A DNA stretch of 64,000 bases from Thiobacillus sp. (GTDB lineage Bacteria > Pseudomonadota > Gammaproteobacteria > Burkholderiales > Thiobacillaceae). The stretch covers positions 216,308 through 280,307 of the forward strand of contig NZ_JAUYRI010000024.1 of assembly GCF_030696885.1 (NCBI RefSeq), in the 5' to 3' direction. This document shows positions 36,580 to 46,738 of the stretch, piece by piece (the first letter of the stretch is position 1; each line of letters begins with the position of its first letter). The notes under the pieces were generated by a model. That model searched no databases. It was not told the origin of the DNA and saw nothing but the letters and a program-made list of their open reading frames with translations. The position numbers were made by a program, and so were the translations under genes.

Positions 36580-37479
36580 TCAGCCCCGCGGGTGATGCTG
36601 CGCGTGCAGCTGCTTCATCCGCTCGCGCGCCACGTGGGTGTAGATCTGGGTGGTGGAAATGTCGCTGTGGCCGAGCAGCATCTGCACCACGCGCAGGTCG
36701 GCGCCATGGTTGAGCAGATGGGTGGCAAAGGCGTGGCGCAGCGTGTGCGGCGACAGCGGGCGGGTGATGCCGGCAGCCTGCGCGCGGCGCCTGATCAGGT
36801 ACCAGAAGCCCTGCCGCGTCATGCCGCCGCCGCGCGCGGTTACGAACACCGCATCCGACAGGTTCTTTTCCATCAGCAGCGGGCGGGCGTTAGCCAGATA
36901 GCGCTTGACCCACTGCACCGCTTCCTCGCCCAGCGGCACCAGCCGGTCCTTGTTGCCCTTGCCGGTCACCCGCAGCACGCCGTCGTTGAGATTCACCGCG
37001 GTCAGCTTCAACCCCACCAGTTCGGACACCCGCAAACCGGTGGCGTACAGCATTTCCAGCATCGCGCGGTCACGCAGGCCCAGCGGGGTGTTGACGTCTG
37101 CGCTGTCGAGCAGGCGCTCGACGTCGGCCTCGGTCAGCGTCTTCGGCAGAGCGCGCGGCAGCTTGGGGCTGTCCAGATTCAGCGTGGGATCGGTGGCGAT
37201 CAGGTTTTCGCGCAGCAGATAGCGGTAAAAGCGCTTCAGCGCCGACGTGTAGCGCGCCGCGCTGCGCGGCTGCGTGTGCTGGCTGAAGCGCCACGCGAGG
37301 TAGGCCTCGATGTCACCCGCCACGGTGGCGTCAAGGCCGTGCTGGCGTTCCTGTTCCAGCCAGGCGCCAAAGGTCGTCAGGTCGCGCCGGTACGCCGCCA
37401 GCGTCAGGTCCGCCAGCCCGTCTTCCAGCCACAGGTGGTCGCAGAACCGGTCAATCAGCGCGTTAATCGGTTTGGGCAT
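36580..37479 (-). CDS. xerD: Site-specific tyrosine recombinase XerD
   Basis: Resolves chromosome dimers at dif with XerC at the FtsK-marked septum. The 299-residue protein has the N-terminal SAM-like core-binding domain and a catalytic domain with Arg in ATGLRVSEL, HTLRH (His and Arg), LGHSDISTTQIYTH (His and nucleophile Tyr). Start ATG 37479; the open frame extends upstream through a dispersed repeat and should not be counted. The ogt reading frame ends 17 bases inside it. Confidence 0.94.
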   Translation of the reverse strand: MPKPINALIDRFCDHLWLEDGLADLTLAAYRRDLTTFGAWLEQERQHGLDATVAGDIEAYLAWRFSQHTQPRSAARYTSALKRFYRYLLRENLIATDPTLNLDSPKLPRALPKTLTEADVERLLDSADVNTPLGLRDRAMLEMLYATGLRVSELVGLKLTAVNLNDGVLRVTGKGNKDRLVPLGEEAVQWVKRYLANARPLLMEKNLSDAVFVTARGGGMTRQGFWYLIRRRAQAAGITRPLSPHTLRHAFATHLLNHGADLRVVQMLLGHSDISTTQIYTHVARERMKQLHAQHHPRG

Positions 37480-38008
37480 GACGTTTGCTGCCTCTCCCGC
37501 TTGCGGGAGAGGGTTGGGGTGAGGGGGCGGGCGGCAAGCATGAGGCCGCCCCTTCATGCGCCAGCAGCCAGGTTTTCACGTCCAGCGGCGCGCCGCTGGA
37601 GGCATGCATGAACCCCCCCAGGCTGCTTGCACCCACCACCCGATGGCAGGGAATCAGGACCGGCAGGGGATTTGCGCCGCACGCCTGGCCTACCGCGCGC
37701 GCCGCGGTGCCGAGCTGTTTTGCCAGCGCGCCATAGGTGGTCGGCCGTCCGGCCGGAATTGCCATCAGTGCGCGCCACACCCGCAGCTGGAACGGTGTGC
37801 CCTGGGGCACAAAAAGCAGGTCGAAGGGGTGGGCGGGGTTGTGCCAATAGGCCTCGAGTTCGCGCGCCAGCTGGCGTGCCCGCCCATCCGGTCGGTGCGA
37901 TACCGGGGTGTCGGCAGGCAGGAAGTCCAGCCGGGTCAGCGCGTCGCCGGTGAAGATCGCGCCGAGGCGGCAGGGCGGGGCGTCCAGGATGGCATCGTAG
38001 GTCGTCAT
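37463..38008 (-). CDS. ogt: Methylated-DNA--protein-cysteine methyltransferase
   Basis: Repairs O6-methylguanine by transferring the methyl to its own Cys. The active-site string VLIPCHRVVG is intact and the preceding GTPFQLRVWRAL and TTYGALAKQLG helices match the family. The normal protein would end near LLAHEGA; here about 25 further residues (Pro/Ser-rich, SPQPSPASGRG) are encoded by a dispersed repeat and run into xerD. The tail is unlikely to affect the catalytic core. Operon with xerD. Confidence 0.9.
   Translation of the reverse strand: MTTYDAILDAPPCRLGAIFTGDALTRLDFLPADTPVSHRPDGRARQLARELEAYWHNPAHPFDLLFVPQGTPFQLRVWRALMAIPAGRPTTYGALAKQLGTAARAVGQACGANPLPVLIPCHRVVGASSLGGFMHASSGAPLDVKTWLLAHEGAASCLPPAPSPQPSPASGRGSKRHAQTD
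37491..37531. repeat. Dispersed palindromic repeat at the ogt-xerD junction
   Basis: A 10-bp perfect hairpin (CCTCTCCCGC / GCGGGAGAGG, 2-base loop) followed by GTTGGGGTGAGGGGGCGGG. This is the type of short intergenic repeat that, read in frame, gives SPQPSPASGRG on one strand or PHPNPLPQAGE in another frame. Its insertion explains both the extra ogt tail and the open frame ahead of xerD. Confidence 0.75.
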
Positions 38009-38035
38009 GACGGCATTTTAGCGCCCGCCAGAAAC

Positions 38036-38064
38036 AAAAACGCCCGCATGAAGCGGGCGTTTTT
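38036..38064. terminator. Bidirectional rho-independent terminator between rplS and ogt
   Basis: A 12-bp stem AAAAACGCCCGC / GCGGGCGTTTTT with loop ATGAA. The A-run and T-run make it functional on both strands; it is best placed to stop the rpsP-rimM-trmD-rplS transcript before ogt. Confidence 0.85.
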
Positions 38065-38081
38065 GCGGGCAGGAAGACTGC

Positions 38082-38465
38082 TTATTCGGCAGCCGCTGCC
38101 TTGGCCTTGCGGGCCGGCAGTTTTTCCTTGATGCGTGCAGACTTGCCGGAGCGCTCGCGCAGGTAGTACAGCTTGGCGCGGCGGACGTCGCCGCGTCGCT
38201 TGACTTCGACGCTGGCGACCAGCGGCGAGTAGGTCTGGAAGGTACGCTCGACGCCTTCGCCGGCCGAGATCTTGCGCACGGTGAAAGCGGAGTTGAGGCC
38301 GCGGTTGCGCTTGGCGATGACGACGCCTTCGTAGGCCTGCAGACGCTCGCGGTTGCCTTCCTTCACTTTCACCTGGACGACGATGGTGTCGCCGGGGGCG
38401 AAGTCGGGGAGGGTTTTGCCCAGGCGGGCGATTTCTTCCTGTTCGAGTTGCTCGATGATGTTCAT
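38082..38465 (-). CDS. rplS: 50S ribosomal protein L19
   Basis: Large-subunit protein at the 30S-50S interface. The 127 residues start [27 protein letters not shown] and contain the family core [28 protein letters not shown] and the [11 protein letters not shown] strand, ending in an Ala/Lys-rich tail. It is the last gene of the rpsP-rimM-trmD-rplS operon. The 129-base gap to trmD holds two small hairpins (38537-38554 and 38573-38590) that may attenuate or process the mRNA. Confidence 0.96.
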   Translation of the reverse strand: MNIIEQLEQEEIARLGKTLPDFAPGDTIVVQVKVKEGNRERLQAYEGVVIAKRNRGLNSAFTVRKISAGEGVERTFQTYSPLVASVEVKRRGDVRRAKLYYLRERSGKSARIKEKLPARKAKAAAAE

Positions 38466-38536
38466 GATGTTTCCTTGCTTCTGGCGGGAGAGGTATACCC
38501 AAAAGGGTGGACGTCACGCCGTTTCATATTGGCCCC

Positions 38537-38590
38537 GGGGTTGGTTTGAACCCCAGCGCCGCTCAATTCCAACTTGCCTGACAAGGCAAG
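38537..38590. other. Two hairpins in the trmD-rplS gap
   Basis: GGGGTT pairs with AACCCC (38537-38554) and CTTGCC pairs with GGCAAG (38573-38590). They could stabilise or regulate the rplS part of the operon mRNA. No T-run follows either. Confidence 0.4.
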
Positions 38591-38594
38591 CCGG

Positions 38595-39302
38595 TCAATC
38601 CTTTTGTTGCCGCGCCTGATCCAGCAGGTCGGGCCGCAGTGCGGCAGTCAGCCGCACACTTTCTTCGTGCCGCCATTTGGCAATCGCCGCATGGTTGCCG
38701 CCTTTCAACACCTCCGGCACCGCCATGCCCTGCCAGACTTCGGGCCGGGTGTAGTGCGGGCAGTCGAGCAGCCCGTGGCTGAACGAGTCCTGCACCGCCG
38801 ATTCGGCGTCGTTCAGCGCCCCCGGAAGCTGCCGGATGAGCGCATCCATCAGCGCCAGCGCCGGCAGTTCACCGCCCGACAGCACGAAGTCGCCGAGCGA
38901 GATTTCCTCGTCGACGCGGCGTTGCAACAGCCGCTCGTCGATCCCTTCGTAGCGTCCACACAGCAGCACTAGCGCGGACATTTGCTTCAGTTCCATCACC
39001 CGCTGCTGCGTCAGCGGGCGGCCGCGGGGGGAAAAATGCACCACCCAGGGCGTCAGGTTTTCGCTTGCCAGATCCTGCTGCACCGCGTTCAGCGCGCGAT
39101 CCAGCGGCTCGGCCAGCATCAACATGCCGGGACCGCCGCCGTAGGGCCGGTCGTCCACCGTGCGATGCGGATCGTCGGTGAAATCGCGCGGATTCCACGA
39201 CTTGAACCGGTACAGTCCGCGATCCAGCGCCCGCCGGCTGATGCCGTAATCCAGTACGGCATCGAACATCTCGGGGAACAGCGTGATCGCATCGAACCGC
39301 AC
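38595..39302 (-). CDS. trmD: tRNA (guanine-N1-)-methyltransferase TrmD
   Basis: Methylates G37 of tRNAs to prevent frameshifting. The SPOUT-family knot is visible: [13 protein letters not shown] early, [13 protein letters not shown] (SAM loop) and [14 protein letters not shown] choose GTG 39302, which yields [13 protein letters not shown], the standard N-terminus, and has a strong AAGGGAGG ribosome site 4 bases upstream. The ATG at 39350 would overlap rimM by 38 bases and add foreign sequence. Confidence 0.95.
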   Translation of the reverse strand: MRFDAITLFPEMFDAVLDYGISRRALDRGLYRFKSWNPRDFTDDPHRTVDDRPYGGGPGMLMLAEPLDRALNAVQQDLASENLTPWVVHFSPRGRPLTQQRVMELKQMSALVLLCGRYEGIDERLLQRRVDEEISLGDFVLSGGELPALALMDALIRQLPGALNDAESAVQDSFSHGLLDCPHYTRPEVWQGMAVPEVLKGGNHAAIAKWRHEESVRLTAALRPDLLDQARQQKD

Positions 39303-39312
39303 ACGCCCTCCC

Positions 39313-39819
39313 TTAAAAATCTTCGCCCCAGTCCACCTCGATCGTTCCACCTGCCAGATCCACCTGGCCGACGAAGGGCGCGATGAACGGAATCAGGTGC
39401 TCGCGCGCGCCTTTGACCACCAGCAAGTCGTTCGTGCCGCTTTCCATCAGGCTGTCGACCGTGCCCAGCTCGACCCCTTCGCGGTTGACGACCCTGAGGC
39501 CGATCAGGTCCGACCAGTAGTACTCGTTGTCCTGCGGCGGCGGCAAGGCGCTTTTCGCCACCGAAACTTCCTGTCCGCGCAACGCATAGGCCGCGTCGCG
39601 GTCGTCGATGCCGGCCAGTTTGGCGACCAGGGCCTTGCTGTGCTCCTGAGCGTCTTCGACGCTGTAGTGCGTGTGCTGCTCGCCCCGTCCAACGCGCCAG
39701 GATTCGAAATCCAGCAGCGTGCCCGGGTCTTCGCTGAAAGGCTGGACCTTGACCCAGCCCTTGATGCCGAACGGGGCGGCGATGCGCCCCATCACCACCC
39801 AGTCGTCAGACTGACTCAC
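39313..39819 (-). CDS. rimM: 16S rRNA-processing protein RimM
   Basis: Assists 30S head maturation and binds S19. The 168-residue protein has an N-terminal RimM beta-barrel ([23 protein letters not shown]) and a C-terminal PRC-barrel ([26 protein letters not shown]). It overlaps rpsP by four bases and precedes trmD by ten. Confidence 0.95.
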   Translation of the reverse strand: MSQSDDWVVMGRIAAPFGIKGWVKVQPFSEDPGTLLDFESWRVGRGEQHTHYSVEDAQEHSKALVAKLAGIDDRDAAYALRGQEVSVAKSALPPPQDNEYYWSDLIGLRVVNREGVELGTVDSLMESGTNDLLVVKGAREHLIPFIAPFVGQVDLAGGTIEVDWGEDF

Positions 39820-40073
39820 ACAGCAGCGGCAGCGGGCGGGTTCTTCTTGACCAGGCGGGCGACGGTGTCGGACAGCTGCGCGCCGTTGCTCACCCAGTAG
39901 CCGATGCGCTCCTGATCCAGGCGCAGGGCTTCGGAACCTTCGGATGCCACCGGATTGTAGAAACCGACGCGCTCGATGAAGCGGCCATCACGGCGGCAGC
40001 GCGAATCGGCCACCACCACGTTGTAGAAGGGGCGGTTTTTGGCGCCGCCGCGCGAAAGACGAATAACGACCAT
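39816..40073 (-). CDS. rpsP: 30S ribosomal protein S16
   Basis: Small-subunit assembly protein of 85 residues. It begins [25 protein letters not shown] and has [12 protein letters not shown], both diagnostic. It is the first gene of the rpsP-rimM-trmD-rplS operon and has its own promoter in the gap to ffh. Confidence 0.97.
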   Translation of the reverse strand: MVVIRLSRGGAKNRPFYNVVVADSRCRRDGRFIERVGFYNPVASEGSEALRLDQERIGYWVSNGAQLSDTVARLVKKNPPAAAAV

Positions 40074-40108
40074 GATTTAACCCACCGGGTAAACGGAGAA
40101 AACCGGGA

Positions 40109-40137
40109 ATTATACCCATAATTGCCCCGTTTGCCAG
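40109..40137 (-). promoter_or_regulatory. Promoter of the rpsP operon
   Basis: On the minus strand a consensus TATAAT (40114 to 40109) is preceded by CTGGCA (4 of 6 of the -35 consensus, 40137 to 40132) with exactly 17 bases between. The start point would be about 30 bases upstream of rpsP. One of the better sigma-70 promoters in the window. Confidence 0.65.
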
Positions 40138-40146
40138 CGGTTCGGG

Positions 40147-41490
<1,344 letters not shown>

Positions 41491-41560
41491 GGCTTCCTTG
41501 TTGCCGCTGGGGACGGCATGGATAATGAGGCTCGCTGAATTCTGATTTGCATTTTAACGA

Positions 41561-42346
41561 ATGTCTCCGCTATTGCTGGTTACTTTGTGTGTGAGCGCGC
41601 TCTATGGGTGGGTGGCCTGGCGCCTGCAGCGCATGCCGACGGCCGTGTCGGTGCGTGTCCTGCTGCCTGTGGCGCTGCTGGCGCACGGGGTGCTGATCTA
41701 TCAGTCGGTGCTAGGGCAGGGGGATATCCGGCTGGGTTTCGGCAGTTCGCTGTCGACGATCCTGTGGCTGACCGCGCTGACCTACTGGCTGTCTAGCCAC
41801 GGTGCGCCGCTGGCGCGCCTGCAGTCCTGGGTCAGCGGGCTGGCGGCGGTGTCGGTGCTGACCATGGCGCTTTTCACCGAGACCCACGCGATTCCCAATT
41901 CACAAGTCCTGGCCTTGCGCACGCACCTGGTGGTGTCGTTTCTCGCCTACGGCCTGCTGGCGGTGGCAGCACTGCACGCGGTGATGATGACGCTGCTGGA
42001 GCGGCAACTGCACCGCGGCGGCCAACTGGGCGGCGGCGCGCCGCCGTTGCTGACGCTGGAGGCCATGTTGTTCAGGACCATTGGCGTCGGCTTTGCGCTG
42101 CTGACGCTGGCGGTGTTCAGCGGGGTGTTTTTCTCCGATGTCGTGTTCGGCACGCCGCTGCAGTTCACCCACAAGGTCGTGCTGGCCATCCTGTCCTGGC
42201 TGGTGTTCGGCGGCCTGCTGGTGGGGCGGCACTTTCGCGGCTGGCGCGGACGCACCGCGCTGGTCTGGACGATTACCGGTTTTACCTTGCTGCTGCTGGC
42301 CTATCTGGGCACCCAGTTCGTGCTCGAAGTGCTGCTGGGACGCTGA
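41561..42346 (+). CDS. CcsA-like cytochrome c assembly-family membrane protein (YpjD/CorE-type)
   Basis: An inner-membrane protein of 261 residues with eight predicted helices, related to the CcsA/CcmC heme-handling family. Conserved His residues occur in ALFTETHAIP, LRTHLVVSFLAYGL and the QFTHKVVLAILSW helix. In E. coli the ypjD gene likewise sits beside ffh and a corB/corC-like gene and has been linked to magnesium homeostasis; transfer of that role is by synteny only. Confidence 0.83.
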   Translation: MSPLLLVTLCVSALYGWVAWRLQRMPTAVSVRVLLPVALLAHGVLIYQSVLGQGDIRLGFGSSLSTILWLTALTYWLSSHGAPLARLQSWVSGLAAVSVLTMALFTETHAIPNSQVLALRTHLVVSFLAYGLLAVAALHAVMMTLLERQLHRGGQLGGGAPPLLTLEAMLFRTIGVGFALLTLAVFSGVFFSDVVFGTPLQFTHKVVLAILSWLVFGGLLVGRHFRGWRGRTALVWTITGFTLLLLAYLGTQFVLEVLLGR

Positions 42347-42394
42347 CGTGTCCGCCTGCCGACTCGATTGAGTCGCCCCTTTCAGGAATAGCCC

Positions 42395-43693
42395 TTGGAA
42401 AACCTGTCTATCAATACCCTATTCGGCCTGCTCGCGGGCCTGCTGTTTCTGTCGGCCTGCTTTTCGGCGTCCGAAACCGCCATGATGGCGATCAACCGCT
42501 ACCGGCTGCGCCATGCTGCGGAAACGGGCCATCGCGGCGCGATGCTGACGCAGTCGCTGCTGAACCGGACCGACAAGCTGCTGGGCGTGATTTTGCTCGG
42601 CAACAACCTGGTCAACATCGCGGCGGCGACGCTGGCGACGATCATTTCGATCCGCCTGTTCGGCGATTCCGATCTCGCACTGTCGCTGGCGACCCTGCTA
42701 CTGACCTTTCTGATTCTGGTGTTCAGCGAGGTCACGCCCAAGGTGCTCGGGGCATCCTATCCCGAGCGCATCGCCTACCCGGCGGCGTATGTGCTGACGC
42801 CGATGCTCAAACTGGCGTATCCGGTGATCTGGTTCGTCAATCTGTTCGTTCAGGGCATCCTGCGATTATTGCGGATCAAGCCACCTGAGCCTGGGCATGG
42901 CAGTCGTCTGGGGCTGGAGGAGTTGCGCACCATCGTGCTGGAATCGTCCGGCGTGTTTCCCCGCGAACATCACCGGATTCTAGTGAAGTTGCTGGAACTT
43001 GAAGACATCAGCGTTGACGACGTGATGACGCCGCGCAGCCAGATCGAGGCGATCGATATCGAGGACGACCCCGAGCGGCTGCGCCAGCAGATTTCGACCA
43101 GTCACCACACCCGGCTGGTGGTGCAGCAGGGCTCGGTAGACACTCTGCTCGGCGTGTTGCATGTGCGCCGCGTGCTGCATGCATTGACGGGCGAGGAGCT
43201 CGACCCCGACACGCTGAAGGAAAACCTGGAAACACCCTATTTCGTCCCGGCGGGCACGCCGCTGTTCACCCAGTTGCGCAATTTCCAGAGCAGCCGGCGG
43301 CGGCTGGCGCTGGTGGTCGACGAGTACGGCGAGCTGCAGGGCCTGGTGACGCTCGAAGACCTGCTGGAAGAAATGGTTGGCGAATTCACCACCCAGGCAC
43401 CGTCCGACACCGGCTATCTACGGCGCGATGAGGACGGTAGCTGGCTGGCCGAGGGCAGCGTGCTGCTGCGCCACCTGAACCGCAAGCTGGGCCTGTCGCT
43501 GCCACTGGACGGACCGAAGACGCTGAACGGCCTGCTGCTGGAGCAGTTCGAAGACATTCCCGAGGCCGGCGTGAGCCTCAAACTGGGCGATGTGCCGGTG
43601 GAAATCGTGCAGACGCAGGACCGCGCAGTCCGGATGGCGCGCATCTATCTGCCGGCAGAGCAGGCGGCGGCACCTGAAAACGCCTCAATTTAG
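42395..43693 (+). CDS. HlyC/CorC-type CBS domain membrane protein (CorB-like)
   Basis: A 432-residue protein with an N-terminal DUF21/CNNM domain of about four membrane segments (residues 5-150), two CBS domains (about 205-325, with VDDVMTPRSQIEAID and LVVDEYGELQGLVTLEDLLEEMVG) and a C-terminal CorC/HlyC domain. The family is tied to Mg/Co efflux. Start is TTG 42395, supported by an AGGA ribosome site; no ATG precedes the first helix. Its neighbour is a CcsA-like gene, as in E. coli. Confidence 0.86.
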   Translation: MENLSINTLFGLLAGLLFLSACFSASETAMMAINRYRLRHAAETGHRGAMLTQSLLNRTDKLLGVILLGNNLVNIAAATLATIISIRLFGDSDLALSLATLLLTFLILVFSEVTPKVLGASYPERIAYPAAYVLTPMLKLAYPVIWFVNLFVQGILRLLRIKPPEPGHGSRLGLEELRTIVLESSGVFPREHHRILVKLLELEDISVDDVMTPRSQIEAIDIEDDPERLRQQISTSHHTRLVVQQGSVDTLLGVLHVRRVLHALTGEELDPDTLKENLETPYFVPAGTPLFTQLRNFQSSRRRLALVVDEYGELQGLVTLEDLLEEMVGEFTTQAPSDTGYLRRDEDGSWLAEGSVLLRHLNRKLGLSLPLDGPKTLNGLLLEQFEDIPEAGVSLKLGDVPVEIVQTQDRAVRMARIYLPAEQAAAPENASI

Positions 43694-43789
43694 TCGAAAT
43701 ATCGCCGTTAAGGCCTGTGATTCCCCTACGCCGGTTGCAGCCGGCGATGTGTAAACCCTCATCCAAGTGGAGTTGCCTGGACCGAATTT
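43694..43789 (+). promoter_or_regulatory. Leader region of pilB
   Basis: A 96-base gap with a 6-bp hairpin CGCCGG / CCGGCG (43729-43746) some 40 bases upstream of pilB. No convincing sigma-70 or sigma-54 promoter; the AGTGGAG sequence just before the start is a fair ribosome site. Confidence 0.35.
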
Positions 43790-45505
43790 ATGGCTGCTGT
43801 GACACATAACACGACGTTAACCGGACTGGCGCGTGCCATGGTCAACCATGGCTGGCTGTCCGAAGCGGATGCCGAAGGCGTGGGGCAGCGCGCGGCCCAG
43901 TCGGGCGAGTCGTTCGTGACGGAACTGGTCAAGGGCAAACGCTTCAAGGCCGACCAGGTTGCGGAATTCGCAGCCACCTCGTTCGGGTTCCCCTATCTGG
44001 ACCTGGGGGCCATGGACGCAGAAAGCCTGCCGCAGGGCGTGCTCGACCCGAAGCTGGTGCAAAAGCGCCGCGTGATCGCCTTGTATCAGCGCGGCAACAA
44101 GCTCTACGTGGCGACGTCCGACCCCACCCATCTGCAGGCACTGGACGAAGTGAAGTTCCAGACCGGCCAGGCGGTGGAACCGATCGTGGTGGAAGACGAC
44201 AAGCTCGGCAAGCTGATCCAGAAAGTCGGCGAGGCAGACGACAACACGATGGCGGTGTTGAATGCCGAAGACCTCAATCTGGATTTTGCCGACGAGGAAA
44301 GTGCCGCCGCGCAGCAGGATACCGGCGGCATCGAAATCGACGATGCGCCGGTGGTGCGCTACCTGCAGAAGATTATGCTGGACGCCATCAACCAGGGCGC
44401 CTCCGACATCCATTTCGAACCTTACGAGAAGTACTACCGCATACGCTATCGGCGTGATGGCGTGCTGTCCGAAGTGGCGCAGCCGCCGATGGCGATCAAG
44501 GACAAGGTCGCGTCGCGCATCAAGGTGCTGTCGCGGCTGGACATTTCGGAGAAGCGCGTGCCGCAGGACGGCCGCATGAAAATGGTGCTGTCGAAGAACC
44601 GCGCCATCGATTTCCGGGTCAGCACCCTGCCCACCCTGTATGGCGAAAAGATCGTCATGCGTATTCTCGATCCCACCAGCGCGCAGCTGGGGATCGAAGC
44701 GCTGGGCTACGAGCCGTGGCAGAAGGAACTGCTGCTGAACGCGGTGCACCGGCCCTACGGCATGGTGCTGGTGACCGGCCCGACCGGTTCCGGCAAGACG
44801 GTGTCGCTCTACACCTGCCTGAACATCCTCAACAAGCCCGACGTCAATATCTCGACCGCGGAAGACCCGGCGGAAATCCAGCTGCCCGGCGTCAACCAGG
44901 TCAACGTCAACGACAAGGCGGGCCTCACTTTTTCGGCCGCGCTGAAATCCTTCCTGCGGCAGGACCCGGACGTCATCATGGTCGGCGAAATCCGCGATCT
45001 GGAAACCGCCGACATCGCGATCAAGGCCGCGCAGACCGGCCATATGGTGATGTCCACGCTGCATACCAACGATGCGCCCGGCACGCTGACGCGCTTGCTC
45101 AACATGGGGGTGGCGCCGTTCAACGTCGCCTCGTCGGTGATCCTGATTACCGCCCAGCGTCTGGCACGGCGTCTGTGTTCGTGCAAACAGCCGACCGATC
45201 TTCCGCAAGAGGCGCTGCTGGCAGCGGGTTTTAGCGAAGACCAGCTGGACGGCAGCTGGAAACCCTACAAGCCGGTGGGCTGCGATATCTGCGGCGGCAC
45301 CGGCTACAAGGGGCGGGTGGGCATCTATCAGGTGATGCCGATTACCGACGCCATGACCCGCATTATCCTCAAGGGGGGCAACGAATCCGATATCGCCGAT
45401 CAGGCGCGGCGTGAGGGTGTGCGCGATCTGCGTCAGGCGGGTTTGTTGAAAGTGAAAGCTGGCATGACCTCGCTGGAAGAGGTCGAGGCCGTGACCAACA
45501 TATAA
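43790..45505 (+). CDS. pilB: Type IV pilus assembly ATPase PilB
   Basis: Hexameric cytoplasmic ATPase powering pilus extension. It has an N-terminal MshEN-like domain, the FEPYEKYYRIRYR region, Walker A GPTGSGKTVSLYTC, Asp box, Walker B DPDVIMVGEIRDLETA, His box TLHTNDAPGTLTRL, and a zinc tetracysteine (CSC..., CDICGGTGYKGR). Length 571 is typical. First of pilB-pilC-pilD. Confidence 0.96.
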   Translation: MAAVTHNTTLTGLARAMVNHGWLSEADAEGVGQRAAQSGESFVTELVKGKRFKADQVAEFAATSFGFPYLDLGAMDAESLPQGVLDPKLVQKRRVIALYQRGNKLYVATSDPTHLQALDEVKFQTGQAVEPIVVEDDKLGKLIQKVGEADDNTMAVLNAEDLNLDFADEESAAAQQDTGGIEIDDAPVVRYLQKIMLDAINQGASDIHFEPYEKYYRIRYRRDGVLSEVAQPPMAIKDKVASRIKVLSRLDISEKRVPQDGRMKMVLSKNRAIDFRVSTLPTLYGEKIVMRILDPTSAQLGIEALGYEPWQKELLLNAVHRPYGMVLVTGPTGSGKTVSLYTCLNILNKPDVNISTAEDPAEIQLPGVNQVNVNDKAGLTFSAALKSFLRQDPDVIMVGEIRDLETADIAIKAAQTGHMVMSTLHTNDAPGTLTRLLNMGVAPFNVASSVILITAQRLARRLCSCKQPTDLPQEALLAAGFSEDQLDGSWKPYKPVGCDICGGTGYKGRVGIYQVMPITDAMTRIILKGGNESDIADQARREGVRDLRQAGLLKVKAGMTSLEEVEAVTNI

Positions 45506-45517
45506 AGGATTTTCCTT

Positions 45518-46738
45518 ATGGCAACAGCGGCAAGGGCAGTCAAGGACGCCACCTTCCAGTGGGAAGGCATGGACAAGCGCGGCAAGAAGGTCAAGGGCCA
45601 GATGCAGGCCGGCGGCGAAGCGGTGGTCAACTCCCTGCTGCGCAAGCAGGGCATTACCGTCACCAAGGTCAAGAAGCAGAGCGCGCTGTTCAGTAGCGGC
45701 AAGAAAATCACCGACAAGGATGTCACCCTGTTCACCCGGCAACTGGCGACCATGATGAAAGCCGGCGTGCCCTTGCTGCAATCGTTCGAAATCGTCGCGC
45801 GCGGGCATTCCAATCCCTCAATGCAGCGCTTATTGCTGGAAATCAAGTCGGACATCGAAAAAGGCAGCAGCCTCACCCAGTCCTTCGGGCGCCATCCGCT
45901 GTATTTCGACGCATTGTTCTGCAACCTGGTGGGGGCGGGCGAGGCCGCCGGTATTCTGGAAGGCGTGCTCGATCGCCTGGCGGTATACAAGGAAAAAATC
46001 CTCGCCATCAAGAGCAAGATCAAGGCAGCGCTGTTCTATCCGATCTCCATCATCGTGGTGGCGTTTGTGATCACCGCGATCATCATGATTTTCGTGATTC
46101 CGGCATTCAAGGATCTGTTCAGCAGCTTCGGCGCCGACCTGCCGGGGCCGACCCTGGTGGTGATGGCGATTTCGGATTTCTTCGTCCAATGGTGGTGGGC
46201 GATCTTCGGTGTGATCGGCGGCGGCATTTATGCACTGCTGCAGGCCTGGAAGCGCTCACGCAAGGTACAGATGTTCATGGATCGCGTCATGCTCAAGTTG
46301 CCGATTTTTGGCGCGGTGATCGAAAAAGCCACCATCGCGCGCTGGACTCGCACCCTGGCCACGATGTTCGCCGCCGGCGTGCCGCTGGTCGAGGCACTTG
46401 ACTCGGTGGGCGGCGCCTCGGGCAATCAGGTGTTCGTCGAGGCCACGCATAAAATCCGCAACGAGGTGTCGACCGGCACCGCGCTGACGGTGGCGATGCA
46501 GAATTCCGGGCGTTTCCCCAATATGGTGCTGCAGATGGCGGCCATCGGCGAGGAGTCCGGCTCGCTCGACTCCATGCTGGGCAAAGTCGCCGACTTCTAC
46601 GAGGCCGAAGTGGATGACGCGGTGGCAGCGCTGTCCAGCCTGATGGAGCCGCTTATCATGGTGGTGCTGGGCACGCTGATCGGCGGCATGGTCATCGCGA
46701 TGTACCTGCCGATCTTTAAGATGGGTTCGGTCGTCTGA
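45518..46738 (+). CDS. pilC: Type IV pilus inner-membrane platform protein PilC
   Basis: Polytopic platform protein (406 residues) that couples PilB/PilT motion to pilin insertion. It contains two T2SS-F domains, each with the pattern FTRQLATMMKAGVPLLQSF (about 70-190) and WTRTLATMFAAGVPLVEALD (about 273-395), separated and followed by membrane helices. A ribosome site AAAGGA lies upstream of the ATG. Its stop overlaps the start of pilD. Confidence 0.96.
   Translation: MATAARAVKDATFQWEGMDKRGKKVKGQMQAGGEAVVNSLLRKQGITVTKVKKQSALFSSGKKITDKDVTLFTRQLATMMKAGVPLLQSFEIVARGHSNPSMQRLLLEIKSDIEKGSSLTQSFGRHPLYFDALFCNLVGAGEAAGILEGVLDRLAVYKEKILAIKSKIKAALFYPISIIVVAFVITAIIMIFVIPAFKDLFSSFGADLPGPTLVVMAISDFFVQWWWAIFGVIGGGIYALLQAWKRSRKVQMFMDRVMLKLPIFGAVIEKATIARWTRTLATMFAAGVPLVEALDSVGGASGNQVFVEATHKIRNEVSTGTALTVAMQNSGRFPNMVLQMAAIGEESGSLDSMLGKVADFYEAEVDDAVAALSSLMEPLIMVVLGTLIGGMVIAMYLPIFKMGSVV

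Noticed and set aside
36580..37557. Extended XerD N-terminus (PHPNPLPQAGEA) from an upstream ATG
   Set aside because: The extra residues come from a dispersed repeat and the normal XerD start at 37479 follows directly.
43694..43789. Possible sigma-54 promoter ahead of pilB (CCGGTTGCA)
   Set aside because: The -24 GG with correct 10-base spacing is missing; the match is only to the TTGCA half and lies in a hairpin.
43817..45808. Long minus-strand open frame opposite pilB
   Set aside because: His/Arg/Gln-rich composition typical of antisense shadows; pilB motifs are complete on the other strand.
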